Source: Taiwanofungus camphoratus
Taxonomy: Eukaryota > Basidiomycota > Agaricomycetes > Polyporales > Taiwanofungaceae
Reading direction: 5' to 3'
Assembly: GCA_003999685.1 (NCBI GenBank)
Contig: CP021226.1
Coordinates: 1,302,001 to 1,366,000 of the forward strand
DNA: 64,000 bases
Below the pieces are notes generated by a model. That model searched no databases, was not told the origin of the DNA, and worked only from the letters and a program-made list of their open reading frames with translations. Positions within the stretch are counted from its first letter, which is position 1. Each line of letters starts with the position of its first letter. Position numbers and translations under genes: made by a program. Below, one piece after another: positions 53,110 through 64,000 of this stretch.

Positions 53110-54405
53110 TCAGAAGAATAAATATGTGGTGATGAACACGCCGAGCGCAATGATGACGACCACCTGCAGTGGGACGCCCTCAGGCTGCACCATCGCATCC
53201 TCGATGTATGTCCCAACCTCTGTCTCCCCGTCCAGCGTACTCGTCTCGTCCGACGATAACGGCCTCCTTCGCCGAAGCTCCGTTGGACTTGTCATGACCG
53301 TGGTGGGCACCGTGCTGGGGTCAGGCATAGATGAGATAAGGTTCCGGAGGCGCTCGATTTCCGCCTGTGCATCCTCCAACTTCGCGAGGAGCTCGACGTT
53401 CGGGTCAGACGCAGACGCGAGTGGTGCAGGGGGTGGGGGGGATGGTGGCGCGTGGACCTCGACGTTCACAAGGCCGACACCGTCTTCTGGCACTTCGCGC
53501 GATAGTTGAGGCTCCTCTCGGGATGTCTCCTCGGGGTGTGCAGCGATGTCTGCTGGAGGAGTTGATGGCGCATCCACATGCGCTTCCTCCTCGTGATGAG
53601 GGGCAGAATCACCACTGAGTTCTCGGCCGTGAGCATGTCCATTGCCCATTGGATGTTGCCGGACAGTGTCGTAGCGTTGCTGAATGACCGTGAGCGGCTA
53701 CTACAATGCATAGAGAGATGTCTTACGGATTCGGATACACCGAGTATGGAAATCATTTCCTGCCGAGTCTCGTCCTCTTCCGGAACTGTCTGCCCTTCCG
53801 GAGGCAGGTACACGACTCTGACCTTCTGGGAATGAACCTCTTCAGGATTCTCACTCCACTATCGTATCAAGTGATCAGCACCACTGGAATACCGGGTAAA
53901 AAGACGACGCACGATATCTTGAAGAGGCATGGTTTCCTTCTCGGTAGTGATGACAGTGCTCTGGATCAGGAATTTGTCCTTGCATTTGACAGACAGTGGT
54001 GGCTCCTCCTTCATCGCCTGCAACATGACTAGGTACGGTTACGCATGTGAATGACACTCCAGAGGATATCACACGAGTTGGCGCACCCTGCACTTCGACA
54101 GTCTCTCCTGGCTCCACTCTCCCAGAATTCGGTCGTACGCAGTACAGCTGCATTCATTCGCCGATTCGTGTCAGGCGAACGCAAGTCTGCCACAAGGAAG
54201 ATAACCTAAGCACCTTGGGAGCGGTCGTCTTGACCTTGAACGCCACTGGTTGTGCATTGTGGTTACTGATGGCGAGCGAACGCTTGACGTGCTGCGTGAG
54301 GGGTCCTATAAGACGATCAACGTCATTGTTATTCGACGGACAGATATCTGATCCTGACGCACTGTTGAACCCCAAGGAGCTGCTCGGGGTCAAAGCAACG
54401 GACAT
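53110..54405 (-). CDS. VAP/Scs2-type ER membrane contact-site protein (MSP domain)
   Basis: This is a VAMP-associated protein that binds FFAT-motif partners and ties the ER to other membranes. From ATG 54403-54405 the N-terminal MSP domain runs over several exons: HVKRSLAISNHNAQPVAFKV, KTTAPKLYCVRPNSGRVEPG, ETVEVQVMLQAMKEEPPLSV and KCKDKFLIQS. A Pro/Glu-rich linker follows. Then comes a coiled coil (NVELLAKLEDAQAEIERLRN) and a C-terminal tail anchor (LQVVVIIALGVFITTYLFF) that ends at TGA 53110-53112. The domain order and the tail anchor are exactly those of the VAP family. Confidence 0.93.
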
Positions 54406-54860
54406 TTTGGAGGAGTAGAACAAAGGCTAGAGGGAGAGGGAAATATATGTGCGTGTGCCAGTGATAGTGATGAGAGTGCTGGACGCGTCGGTCGCTGTTT
54501 TGAGCGGAGTCAACCGAGGCTCACTGACGCGGACAGCCAGGAAAGCGCGTGGGCTGCATGCAGCAGCACTTCAGGCAACTGCCTCCTGGCCGAGGAAATT
54601 AGGTATCAGGTGTATACGAGCTGCGTACAGTCGCCTCGTGTTATATGCATGTGGCTACTTGTAATCATCTAAGTATGAGAGTATGGACACAGGAAAGCGA
54701 CTAAGCAGGGAGAGTATGAGAGAGGATATCGAGCTGCACAAGCTATGCCATCAAACTGAAGCTGCCATTATAGAAACACACACGAAAGTAGGAGATACCG
54801 TCATCATAAAGTTATCGTCAAGAAAGAGTCCGTCCAGCAAAGCAAACAGGGCACGCTACA
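54406..54860. other. Intergenic region, no gene seen
   Basis: It lies between the ABCB gene 3' end and the VAP gene start, both on the minus strand, and so should hold the VAP promoter. Plus frames of 71-78 codons have no motif. Confidence 0.45.
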
Positions 54861-57800
54861 TTACTTCTTGCTCAGAGCCTGCAATTGGACATACTCGTAG
54901 TAATCGCCCTTCAGTGTAAGGAGCTCGTCGTGGGTACCCGCTTCGCTGACCGCTCCGTCTTTGATAAAGAAGCTGGAAGGATGGTTAGACTGAGACTGCT
55001 TCAAACCCACAACGGTACTTACATCTGATCGGCATTCTGGATTGTTGAGAGACGGTGCGCTATCGCAAGTGTCGTCCTACCTCGTGCAGCTTGGTCAAGT
55101 GCTGCCTGCACAACCTTCTCCGAGTTGGAGTCGAGCGCTGATGTGGCCTACAGATCATCAATCGTCAGTATCGGCTATCCCATTCATCCTCACTGCAACT
55201 TGTTTACCTCATCTAACAGCAGCACCTTCGGGTTGCGGAGCAGGGCACGTGCAATTGCGATACGTTCTGCGATGCCTGTCAGACAGCCTATAGAAACATG
55301 AGGTGATGACATACGTTTTTGACCGCCGGACAGCTGCGAGCCTTTACCACCAACCTCAGTATCGAAGCCCCTATACCGGCGGATCAGTCTCTTGCGATGG
55401 GATAATCTTGTGAAAATACTCACTGCGGAAGAGACTTGACAAAGTCCAAGATATTTGCATTGCGACAGGCAGTCTCAATCTCTTCTTGCGTAACTTCGTC
55501 TGCCGGTTTGGAAGCACCAAGCAAGATATTGAAGCGGATCGTGCCAGAGTAGAGTGTCTGTGAGAGAATGAGCACCATGATGGCACCAGCTGAATTAATA
55601 ACTTACAGGTTCCTGCGAGACCAACGCGATGTGCTTGCGATATTCGGAGACGTTGAACTTGGTCACAGGCTCCTCATCAAGCTACGTAACACAAGGTCAG
55701 CTAAAAGCCAATATAACCAAAAACGTACGTACGTAAACAGTTCCCATTAGAGGATCATAGAACCGCTCAATTAGCTGGATGCTGTAGATCCATGGAATAA
55801 ATTAGTATAACATTCTATTAGAAAGCTGAGATGCGTACGTTGTACTCTTTCCACATCCACTGGCACCAACGAGCGCAACATAGGTTCCAGGCTCTACGAC
55901 GAGATTCAAGTCACGCAGGACACGCACTCCTGGACGAGTGGGATAACGGAAGTGCACATTCTCAAACCGGATCCGACCCTTGACGTCCTTCGGAATGTCT
56001 CCTTCCTTAGACTCGGCATCAATCTCCGGCATCGAGTCCAACAAGGTGATGATATCAGCGGCAGCAGTCTTAGCCGAGGAAATGTCAGGCACGAATGAGA
56101 ACACGTTTCCGGCTTGAATGGCGCCGAAAGTAGTGCTCTGAAAGAGTATGAGACGAACACGAAGGACATGGGAGTTGCTACATGACATACCATGAGACCG
56201 ACGAAGAACTGGAAAGTTGTGTATTCTTGCGAAGCCACCAGACGCGAGCCGTACCAGAAAATGAGGGCAATAACAAAGAAAGTGAGAGCTTGAGAGAGCG
56301 CGTAGATGAAGTTGCTGTAGATAGCCTTCCTGTTCGAGTTGCGCAGCGGTCCGTCCAGGCTCTCACTGTAGAGCCTGCAACAGTCGTTCTCACGGGTGAG
56401 CGATGCAACAGTCCTGATAGCACCTGCCGCTTCGCAAGCAAGCTGTGCAGAATGTTCATGGGCTTTCTTGTTTTGCTCGTCCTTGAGAACGACGACACGC
56501 TACAAACCGATGATGAGCAAAACCAATTTGGAACAAGGATGAAACGGCATACCAAACGAATGTAACCAGCAGAGCACAAGATCGGAGTACAAGCTGTAAT
56601 AATGAATTTAGGAGCTCGTACCTAAGACACTAAGAGACTCACCGAGACCAACAAGACCAAGCTTCCAAGCAAATGCAAGACCAATGATACTTCCCGTCAT
56701 CAGCGTAGCGCCGGCCTGGATAATGCTGCAGACAAAATACACACACATTAGAACATGAAGATGACGCCTTGATGCAACACTCACGCCCCGAACGTGACAC
56801 CAGCGAGACCGTTGACCTTCTGTGGGTTATCACTCAAGTTGGACGTCAGTTGGCCGGTCTAGATAAACACATGTTAGCCAAGCCCGTCAACGTCACCAAG
56901 GAGGACGGTCGAGATCCCACATTATTATCATCCTTGTCAAAGAACTCGACTGCCGATGGCGTCAGACAGTATCAGAGATGAGACGAGGCATGTGACTTAC
57001 TGTCCTGCCTCAAAATCGCACGGAAGCTCAGCGAGCGCACTCTGTCTGTCAACTTCGCCGAAGTGTTAGAGAAGATGAAGTTCTGGACGCCAACGGCGGT
57101 AGCGGAGAGCAGGCAAATGATGAAGAACCTGCGGAACACATCAGCTTCGATGGCGTCTGCAGTCTGGAAAGCGTCTTACCATAACGCGACGCGGTCGCCG
57201 TTGTGTCGCCGTTCCTTGTTGGACAAGTCTGAGAACGCGTTGATACCCTTGGCTGTGGGAAGGGCTTGAGAGCCAAGCTCCGAGAACGCGCGCGACATTA
57301 GACTCACCGTAGACAATACCGAATGACGGGTAAGTGCTGCCATTGCCTGCGAGCAAATACAATCAGCGATGGCACACCCGATCCCGCGCAGGAGCACCCA
57401 CAGATCGCGGCGATGAAGCCAAACCCGTATAGCCTCCAGTTCGCACGGTTGATGATAAAGAAGCGGCGCAGGAGATAGAGCATGCCGTATTTCTTCTGCT
57501 TCTCCTCGCCGCGCTCCTTCTGGCGCTGCTCGAGCATCTCGCTTGCAACCGACCGGCCCGACTTCGAGCGCGACAGCGGCACCTCCTCCTTCGCCGCCTT
57601 CTCGAAGTCCTCTTTCTCGGCACCACCCTCCTCCACGTCGCTCGCGATAGTGTCGCTGTCGGATTCATCCGCTGTCCGCTTCTCGCGCAGCCGCTGCGCC
57701 TGTACGAGGCGCGAGTACGGTCCGTTCTCGTCTTGCAGCAGCTCATTGTGCGTTCCCTTCTCGAGCACGAGGCCGTCGCCCATGACGTAGATGCAGTCGG

Positions 57801-60232
57801 CGTCCTTGATGGTGGAGAGACGGTGGGCAATAGTAATGGTAGTTCGTCCTACACAACACAGCATGATCAATATATGCCACATTGAAAAGCACATAAGTGA
57901 GAGCCTACCCGCAGCAGCCTTGTCCAGCGCATTCTGCACGATACCCTCGCTCTGGGTGTCGAGCGCACTCGTCGCCTCGTCCAGCAGCAGAATCTTCGGG
58001 TCGGACACAATAGCTCGGGCAATCGCAATGCGCTGCTTCTGACCACCAGACAACAAGAACCCGCGCTCGCCGACCATCGTATCGTATCCCATCGGGAGCT
58101 TGCTGATGAATCCGTCCGCGTTCGCCTTCACGCACGCCTGCTTGACCAGCACGAACTGCTCCTCTTCGCTTGCGTGCTCCCAGGGCGTGTTGATCAGGCC
58201 GTGCGCGACATTCCCCTGGATCGTGGTCGCAAAGAGCGTCGGCTCCTGCGACACGAGCCCGATCTGACTGCGCAGCCACTTGAGGTTGAGCTCGCGCACG
58301 TCCACGCCGTCGAGCCGCACCACGCCGGACAAGGGGTCGTAGAAGCGCTCCACGAGCGAGATCGTCGTCGACTTGCCCGAGCCGGACGCGCCAACGAGCG
58401 CAGTGGTCTTGCCTGCGGGAAACGTGATGCTCAGGTCCTTCACGATGGGCACGTCCGGGCGTGACGGATAGTTGAACTTGACGTGCTCGAACGTGATCTC
58501 ACCAGCGCACTTCTCCGGCTTGAGCCCACCTTCGTCGGCAGAGTCAATTGCGGGAACACGATCAATGGTGTCGTAAAGTTTCGCTGCAGCGCCCATACCG
58601 TGCGTGATAGCTAAAAGCAGTGTTTGGAAACAGGTCATCATGATCGAAAGTGTGATGAACGTACCTTGCATCTCGGGCGCCAACATAGCAAGAGAGAAAG
58701 AACCAATCAGAATTGCCAAAATAACATTCACGACCGTGCCGGCATTGCCTGCAAAGCCCATGAGCACCCATAATCGCACTATTAGACCAACAACCGAATG
58801 CGTACCATGGCCCTCATTAATGAGCGTAGTACCGAAGTCGAACGCTACAATCCCACCTTCATCAGTCTACACTCTTCTCACAAACGACGTAAACGGCGCA
58901 CCCAATGCGTAGCCTCCATAAACAACGAAGAAAAACGCAGCCAGACACGCGCCGTGCCACACGGCTGCCTTCATGTCCGCGGCGCACGCCTTCCCGATGT
59001 GCACGTCGTACTGGTCCGCAAGGATGTGCTGTGTGCCAAACGCCTGCGCAGTCCGCACCGTCGAGAACACCTCCTCGGCGAGCGTCCCGCCGTCCGCGAC
59101 GTGCGCGAGCGACAGCCTGGTCACACTATGAGTGAGGAGATGCACGGACGGGGGCAAGAGAGGGCAAATACGCACTGCATGTAGCGGGAGAGGAACCGAT
59201 TCATGACACCGCCCGTGACCGCGATGCACGGGAGCATCGACGACAGCGCAAGGGCGAGGCGCCACGAGCGTGCGTACGCGAGTGCGAACCCGGTCACGAA
59301 CGACGCGAAGAAGTTGACCACGATCGCGACCTTTTCGGAGATGCCCTGCTGCACGAGGTCTGCACCGCAGTCAGCATCGTGCCGCCCTGGACGGAGATAC
59401 ACTCACGGGTGTCAGTCTGAATACGAGTGGCGACCTCGCCAGCGCCGACGTTGTCGAAGAACGCAATGTCTTGCCGGAGCACCGCGCGGAGGTACCGCTC
59501 GCGGATGCGCTTCGCGTTCATCTCGCCCGAGTACACCCATGTGGTCATGTACGTGTACGTGCACACCAGCATGCCGCAGCCTGCGCGCCCACGTCCCGTG
59601 AGCCTGCCGCACACCACCAAAACGCAACTGCGGTACTCACCGATGGCGACAAGGTACGACGCATCGTGCGCGGCCTTGCTCCGAAAGTTGGCGGCGGCGA
59701 CAGGAAGCGCAGACGCTGCGCCGGGGGTGCCTGCTTCTGCGGCCTTGACGGCCTGTCCGAATGTGACGAAGGCCTCGGTGAGGTTGCCGAAGAGTAGACT
59801 CATAAGGGGCTGTATGCATGCGCCCGGTCAGATATCAGGACCCAACGTAACGATTAGCCTGGACGCACCTGCGCTGCGCCTGCGGCGGCAGCTGCAATCA
59901 GCCCAAGGAAATCGAGCGCCAGCTCAGTCCTGGTAGAGAACCTACGGGGAGCGATAAGACGGCGATCGTGCGCGAGTGGCAGACGGCGCAACGCACCTGA
60001 ACATCGACGTGAACGAGACGGGCTGGATGAGATGCGAGGTGGCAACCACGGCCGCTGCCTCGTCCTTTTCATGCTGCTTTTCATCTTGTCCGTCGGGCTT
60101 GTGTGCCTTGCGGCGGCCAAAGAGGCCACGACGAGGCGAGGTCGGAGGGGTGGGGATGGGCTGCTGTTCGGGGTGTGAGGAGGCCTTCTCGCCCTTCTCC
60201 GGCAAGGAGCCGTGGTCGGAGGCGGAGCCCAT
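54861..60232 (-). CDS. Full-size ABCB (P-glycoprotein-like multidrug) transporter
   Basis: This full transporter of type TMD-NBD-TMD-NBD exports hydrophobic compounds in known relatives. From ATG 60230-60232 ([14 protein letters not shown]) a charged cytosolic head precedes TMD1, with [38 protein letters not shown] and [13 protein letters not shown]1 has [70 protein letters not shown] and [11 protein letters not shown]. An acidic linker ([20 protein letters not shown]) leads to TMD2 with [21 protein letters not shown]2 has [51 protein letters not shown] (split by an intron), [12 protein letters not shown] and a C-terminus [13 protein letters not shown] at TAA 54861-54863. All catalytic motifs are present. 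About 18 short introns are needed; the length is near 1,350-1,400 residues. Confidence 0.94.
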
Positions 60233-60359
60233 GAGCTGAGAGACTAGAGAGTGTGTGCGGCTATGCGTTGTGCTCGTGCTCGTCGTCGTGGTGGGGGGAA
60301 CAGCTCAGGGGGAGACAAGCATGCGGGAAAGAAAAGCAGGCGTATGGCATTGTGGGAGG

Positions 60360-60367
60360 TTTATAAA
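60360..60367 (-). promoter_or_regulatory. TATA-like element of the ABCB gene
   Basis: The palindromic TTTATAAA lies about 128 bases before the start codon and is the only strong TATA match in the upstream region. Confidence 0.45.
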
Positions 60368-60808
60368 TGATCGCAAGCGGCTCGGCGCGACGACTCATCT
60401 CGGCTAGACACTGTTGTCTGGGGTGTCAATAGCCGTCGATCTAATGGCTGAAGAACGCTGATGGCATGCACATCTTCTTGTATTCGCATCCTCGATGGAA
60501 CAAGTGTCTACTCTACTCTGCTAACAATGTCGGCATAAATGTTGTGGTTTTTTTTCCTCTGGCATAGACACAAACGAGGCATGGGGCCTTGAGGAATCAG
60601 GGGAGGAGATGTGGGTCTATCGCGGGGTAAAAAGCCGCTTACGGGCCCAGCTTACGAGCAGCCTCGGCAATCCTCCGCGAATTCGATCGCCGGCGTCTAT
60701 GCACCTCCCAGGGGCAGCGACACCATGTCCATATATGGCCAGTCCCAGTTCCAGACCTGCTTTGTGACGACCACCTCACGTCCCCCGGGGCGGAATTCAA
60801 AACAAGTA

Positions 60809-60948
60809 CAGTCAACTCCCTCTTAACCCATACCCCCTCGGTGGAAGCTACGAGCTATGGGTTATCAGGGAGTATGGGTTATGACTATTACACCCCACAA
60901 AGCAATTTGGTGGATCGGAAAAGCTATGGGTTTAGAGGGAGTTGACTG
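60809..60948. mobile_element. MITE of 140 bp with TA duplication (Tc1/mariner/pogo-like)
   Basis: The ends are inverted repeats: CAGTCAACTCCCTCTTAACC at 60809 onwards, and the reverse complement of 60923-60948 gives the same string with one T to A change. Both ends are flanked by TA (60807-60808 and 60949-60950), the target duplicated by Tc1/mariner and pogo transposases. The interior has further copies of TATGGGTTA-type strings and no coding frame. It lies 577 bases upstream of the ABCB start. Confidence 0.88.
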
Positions 60949-61020
60949 TACTGGAATACTCGATCGGGAAGGCGATCGGCCAATTGTACTCTCGCCATGA
61001 GCAACCTCAGTTCCCCGCCA

Positions 61021-61048
61021 TGACGACGACAACGACGACAACGACGGC
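61021..61048. repeat. ACG/ACA trinucleotide run
   Basis: An imperfect run of ACG and ACA triplets, which reads as poly-Thr in one frame. Confidence 0.75.
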
Positions 61049-62609
61049 CACTGCCAATGGGCGACAGCCTCGGGCCCCGTGCCGAGAACGCCAGCACTCG
61101 ACGGTGATAACGTTGTTTCCACTCTCGCATTCTCTTCGCTCCGCCATGCATGCCTGTCACGAGCACCTCTGGGGCCCGCACACTGCACATTCCATGCCAG
61201 GGTTCTCCGACATTGCCCGGGCCCCCTTCAGCTGACTGCCTCTTGCGAGGGGACATCTCCTTGCATCGCCGTGCCAGACAGCTGCTACGGGGCTTCAAAT
61301 CTCAAATGCCAGATTCCTAACCAGGCCAATCACACAGCTCCGCACAAATCGTCGATCGCTGCGCCCCAATCGGAGCTTCGACAAATCCTCGACGCGGGAT
61401 AACGATCAGGCCTATCGATGTGAACCCGCACCGGCTAATATGGACGCACTCCGATCGACCGGACAATATCATCGTGCAGTGGCTGCAGCCCATGCGTGGC
61501 AGCTGTCGACGCGCGATATGCAGCTGCCTGTCAGAGTCAGACTACGAGCCACACACTGGCGTCAATCTGACTGTTGCTCAATCCTGTGGCCCCTCCGAGA
61601 CAGCGCCATCGAACGCCATCAGAGACACTGCATTGCTCCGACAAGTCGCAGAACCAGGAACAAAAATGTGTCTGTTCTCTGCGAATGATAATGATGCTCA
61701 TCGCGGCGTCGCGGCGTCGTCGAGCGCCGTCAAACTCTATCAGACAGTCGTGGAAGCGCCGCCCGAGTCAACCAACTCACCGTCCTCAGGACCAACACGA
61801 AACCGAGCGGAAAATAAAAGCACCAAGTCATATACATCCCTACATGCTCGCGCAGCCTGAGCATGAACTATGAGAATCACTTTGCCCACGGGGCGCCCGC
61901 AACTGGCGAAACCGCCCACATCCCTCGTACGTACACGATCAGCGTTCGCGACTTGCTATGCATGTAATCATTAGTAAATTGGCACACAGCCTTCTCATCG
62001 AAACGACGCCGGCTGTGGATCCATCACATATTTGCGTTGGGGATTAAGATGTTCTGACCCGATGTCGAATTGGTGACACGAGTGCTAGGACAAGACAAGA
62101 TCAGCGTCTCGATCCCGGTTGCAAGCAAGCCTCGATCACTGATGACGTGCGTGGACGCAGACATCTGCACAGACAAGACACAGACTAGACACAGGCGAGC
62201 GAAGCGCCCATCCCCAGGCCTCGGGCCTCAGGGTCGGGAGCAGTCCCCCTCCCACAAATTTTAAAAGATGACACTGATAACGGTGCATGCAGTCGAATTT
62301 CCAAACAAACACGCTTCTACTCAGGCGCCAGGGAACACGCAAGTCGCTGGCGCACGACCGCAGACCACTGGCCGCCCCTTCCCTGCGCCCTCGCCCTCGT
62401 TCTCGACCCGAGACGTTCCGCACGAGCCCACACAAAACGGCGCGCCCACGGGCACGACGCCGTCGCCGACATCGCAGCAGCACTGGTACCGTCCACACGC
62501 TATGCGCATGTAGGGAGGCGATCTGGGAGCGGAGCGCGGCCGGGGAGGCTTGGCAGCTCGGCCAGATAAGTATTGCCGTCATAAGTGGCAGGGACCGAGG
62601 AGTGACAAT

Positions 62610-62722
62610 AGAGCGTATTCGCAGCCAAGTTTGAATTGGGCCCCACACCAATCAGAGACCATTATTTGCATAATTTTTTTTTCCTTTTTTGCTCGAGTTC
62701 AAATTGGGTGCGAATACGCTCT
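62610..62722. mobile_element. Second small inverted-repeat element, 113 bp
   Basis: The left end AGAGCGTATTCGCA then CCAAGTTTGAA (62610-62635) is the reverse complement of the right end (62698-62722) with about two differences. The centre is AT-rich with long T runs (62674-62690). No clear target-site duplication was found, so the transposase family is open. It differs in sequence from the element at 60809. Confidence 0.75.
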
Positions 62723-63844
62723 GATTAGATTAGAAATGCACGGATGACTCGTGTGGGCCCGCGTTCCGGATGTCGTTGTGACTCAGGATGAGTGAGTCGT
62801 GCACGTCGGTGCCGTGCTCGAAGGTCCACGGTGAGTCATTGTTCGACACTGCCAGGGCGGCATGGCTGGAACGATGAACCTTATACTGCATCTGACATTT
62901 TCTCCGCAGAATCAGAACGCTAGGAGCAAGCGTGCAGGAGGGCGCTCCAGGGACATTGAGTCAGAACAGGATAAAGCACAGGAATGAAAAAAAAATGGTG
63001 CTTGCCTCACTCCAGGTCTGCGCCGAAGGTGACTCCAAAGACTATGGATGACCTTGAATCAATATGACGGCGCTGTCACCGCAAAGTCACGACATACGGC
63101 GCGAAACGCCAAATCTCGAACGCATTTACGGATAAGCCGAAGTGGGCAGAATCCTCAGAGCAGGCCATTATACAGTCCCTGCCCGCAACTCATCACTTCT
63201 CACAGCGGTATAAAATGTGAGATAGCTGAGGCGAAGAACATGTGGCTAGCTTCACGGTCCGAATCGCAAGCTGAGGCCATCAAACAGCTGGCAAAATGTA
63301 CGCTCGAGTGCACACTTGACTGCACAACGACAACGATGACCTGGCAATACTAGTCCGCTGTTTCTGATGCTTTTGCAAAATTCAAAACGAGCTTCCTAAT
63401 ATTGTGAAAGATGTCCAACAGACTTCGGCTGGACGACATGCGGATTGGACTAGATCCATGAGCGTAGAGTGAGCGCGCCTCATCGTCTAGCAGCGCATGA
63501 GAACAAGTAGTAACTTGATGTCCTGAGTGTGTTTTAATACATACGAGCAACCTTTTGAGACCACAGTTAGATGATCGTCGCACTGAGATTAGCGTGCTTA
63601 CATAGATATGTACCACTTATACGTAAGTAGGTGTCTAGACGACCGCCATACAGGCGCGAACGTTTCTAAATATGGCATAAGTAATCCGTCAGCAACTTAT
63701 CGCATCTTGCCATCCGTCTCAACAAGGTTCGCGTCCGCTAAGCATCAGTCTTTCTTTACGGTCTTTCTGCCACATCACTCGAGCGCGGAGTAGAGCTCTG
63801 CTGGAAACACAGCCATCTCTGCGATCCGTTAGTGCACGTTCAGC

Positions 63845-64000
63845 ATGTCTTGGAGGGTTGGTAGACGGCAGCCCCGTCAGTCCGCCAACGCGCTGTCGGC
63901 GCAAGACGAGGCACCTCGGTCCACGACGCCCACACCTGGGAACCCCAGCGGGAAGCCCGAGCCTCGCTCTGGTCTCCTAGCAATTCGAGTTCTATGGGCT
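63845..64000 (+). CDS. 5' end of a gene cut by the window edge, possibly a C2-domain protein
   Basis: From ATG 63845 there are 52 open codons to the edge: MSWRVGRRQPRQSANAL, then a Pro/Ser/Thr-rich stretch, then GLLAIRVLWA. The last ten residues resemble the first beta strand of a C2 domain (pattern G.L.I.V..A) after a polar head, as in large fungal C2 proteins such as phosphatidylserine decarboxylase 2. This is only a guess from one strand. Confidence 0.5.
   Translation, partial: MSWRVGRRQPRQSANALSAQDEAPRSTTPTPGNPSGKPEPRSGLLAIRVLWA

Larger units (their letters stand above)
60368..63844. other. Gene-poor region with small inverted-repeat elements
   Basis: About 3.5 kb without a recognisable gene. 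Plus frames of 107 (61079-61402), 146 (61420-61860) and 115 codons (62287-62634) are Arg/Ser/Pro-rich, lack motifs and overlap other frames. Two small inverted-repeat elements (60809-60948 and 62610-62722) and an ACG trinucleotide run (61021-61048) are the only clear structures. Confidence 0.5.

Noticed and set aside
57363-57830. 155-codon Arg/Ser/Thr-rich minus frame
   Set aside because: It is a shadow of the ABCB NBD1-linker exon, which carries clear motifs in another frame of the same strand.
1-64000. tRNA or rRNA genes and CRISPR arrays
   Set aside because: I scanned for B-box-like GGTTCGAATCC strings, rRNA-like stretches and regular short repeats with spacers and saw none; a covariance search would settle tRNAs.

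Overview
The window is nuclear DNA of a filamentous basidiomycete, most likely an Agaricomycete. Almost every gene is cut by many short introns of about 45-70 bases, genes lie close together on both strands, and the protein families (TORC2, NuA4, spliceosomal cyclophilin, ABCA and ABCB transporters, UstYa-like oxidase, a basidiomycete-type seven-helix membrane protein) are fungal. Spliced models were built by eye, so exon edges are approximate unless a splice site is given.

Layout. 1-2.6 kb: a possible gene edge, then a strongly CpG-depleted, AT-rich repeat relic. 2.6-9.3 kb: an uncharacterised gene, PPWD1-type WD40-cyclophilin (-), AN1 zinc-finger protein (-), a tiny gene (-) and a histidine-phosphatase-like gene (+). 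10-19.5 kb: UFD2 ubiquitin E4 ligase (+), EAF7 of NuA4 (-), RasGEF (+). 20-29.5 kb: ribosomal protein uL22/RPL17 (-), a 5.3 kb APE-type LINE between 13-bp target-site duplications inside the promoter shared by RPL17 and the vacuolar carboxypeptidase S gene (+), then a 319-bp element that shares the LINE 3' tail and has its own duplication. 29.6-38.2 kb: Rictor/AVO3 of TORC2 (+), complex I NDUFS4 (-), an Old Yellow Enzyme reductase (-) with coding and splice-site lesions. 39.8-47.9 kb: full ABCA transporter (+), an S33 proline iminopeptidase-like gene (-) with one nonsense codon, a UstYa/DUF3328 protein (+). 48-54.4 kb: a CpG-free island, a seven-helix membrane protein (+), a membrane-anchored Cu/Zn superoxide dismutase (-), a VAP/Scs2 ER contact-site protein (-). 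54.9-60.2 kb: full ABCB multidrug transporter (-). 60.2-64 kb: gene-poor, with two small terminal-inverted-repeat elements and the start of a gene cut by the window edge.

Most genes are unrelated housekeeping functions and I see no convincing biosynthetic cluster. The main interest is structural: a young LINE and a LINE-tailed short element both sit about 110-120 bases upstream of a start codon; two small inverted-repeat elements; two stretches almost without CpG; and several genes (LINE, Old Yellow Enzyme, S33 hydrolase, histidine phosphatase) that look one or two substitutions away from an intact form.
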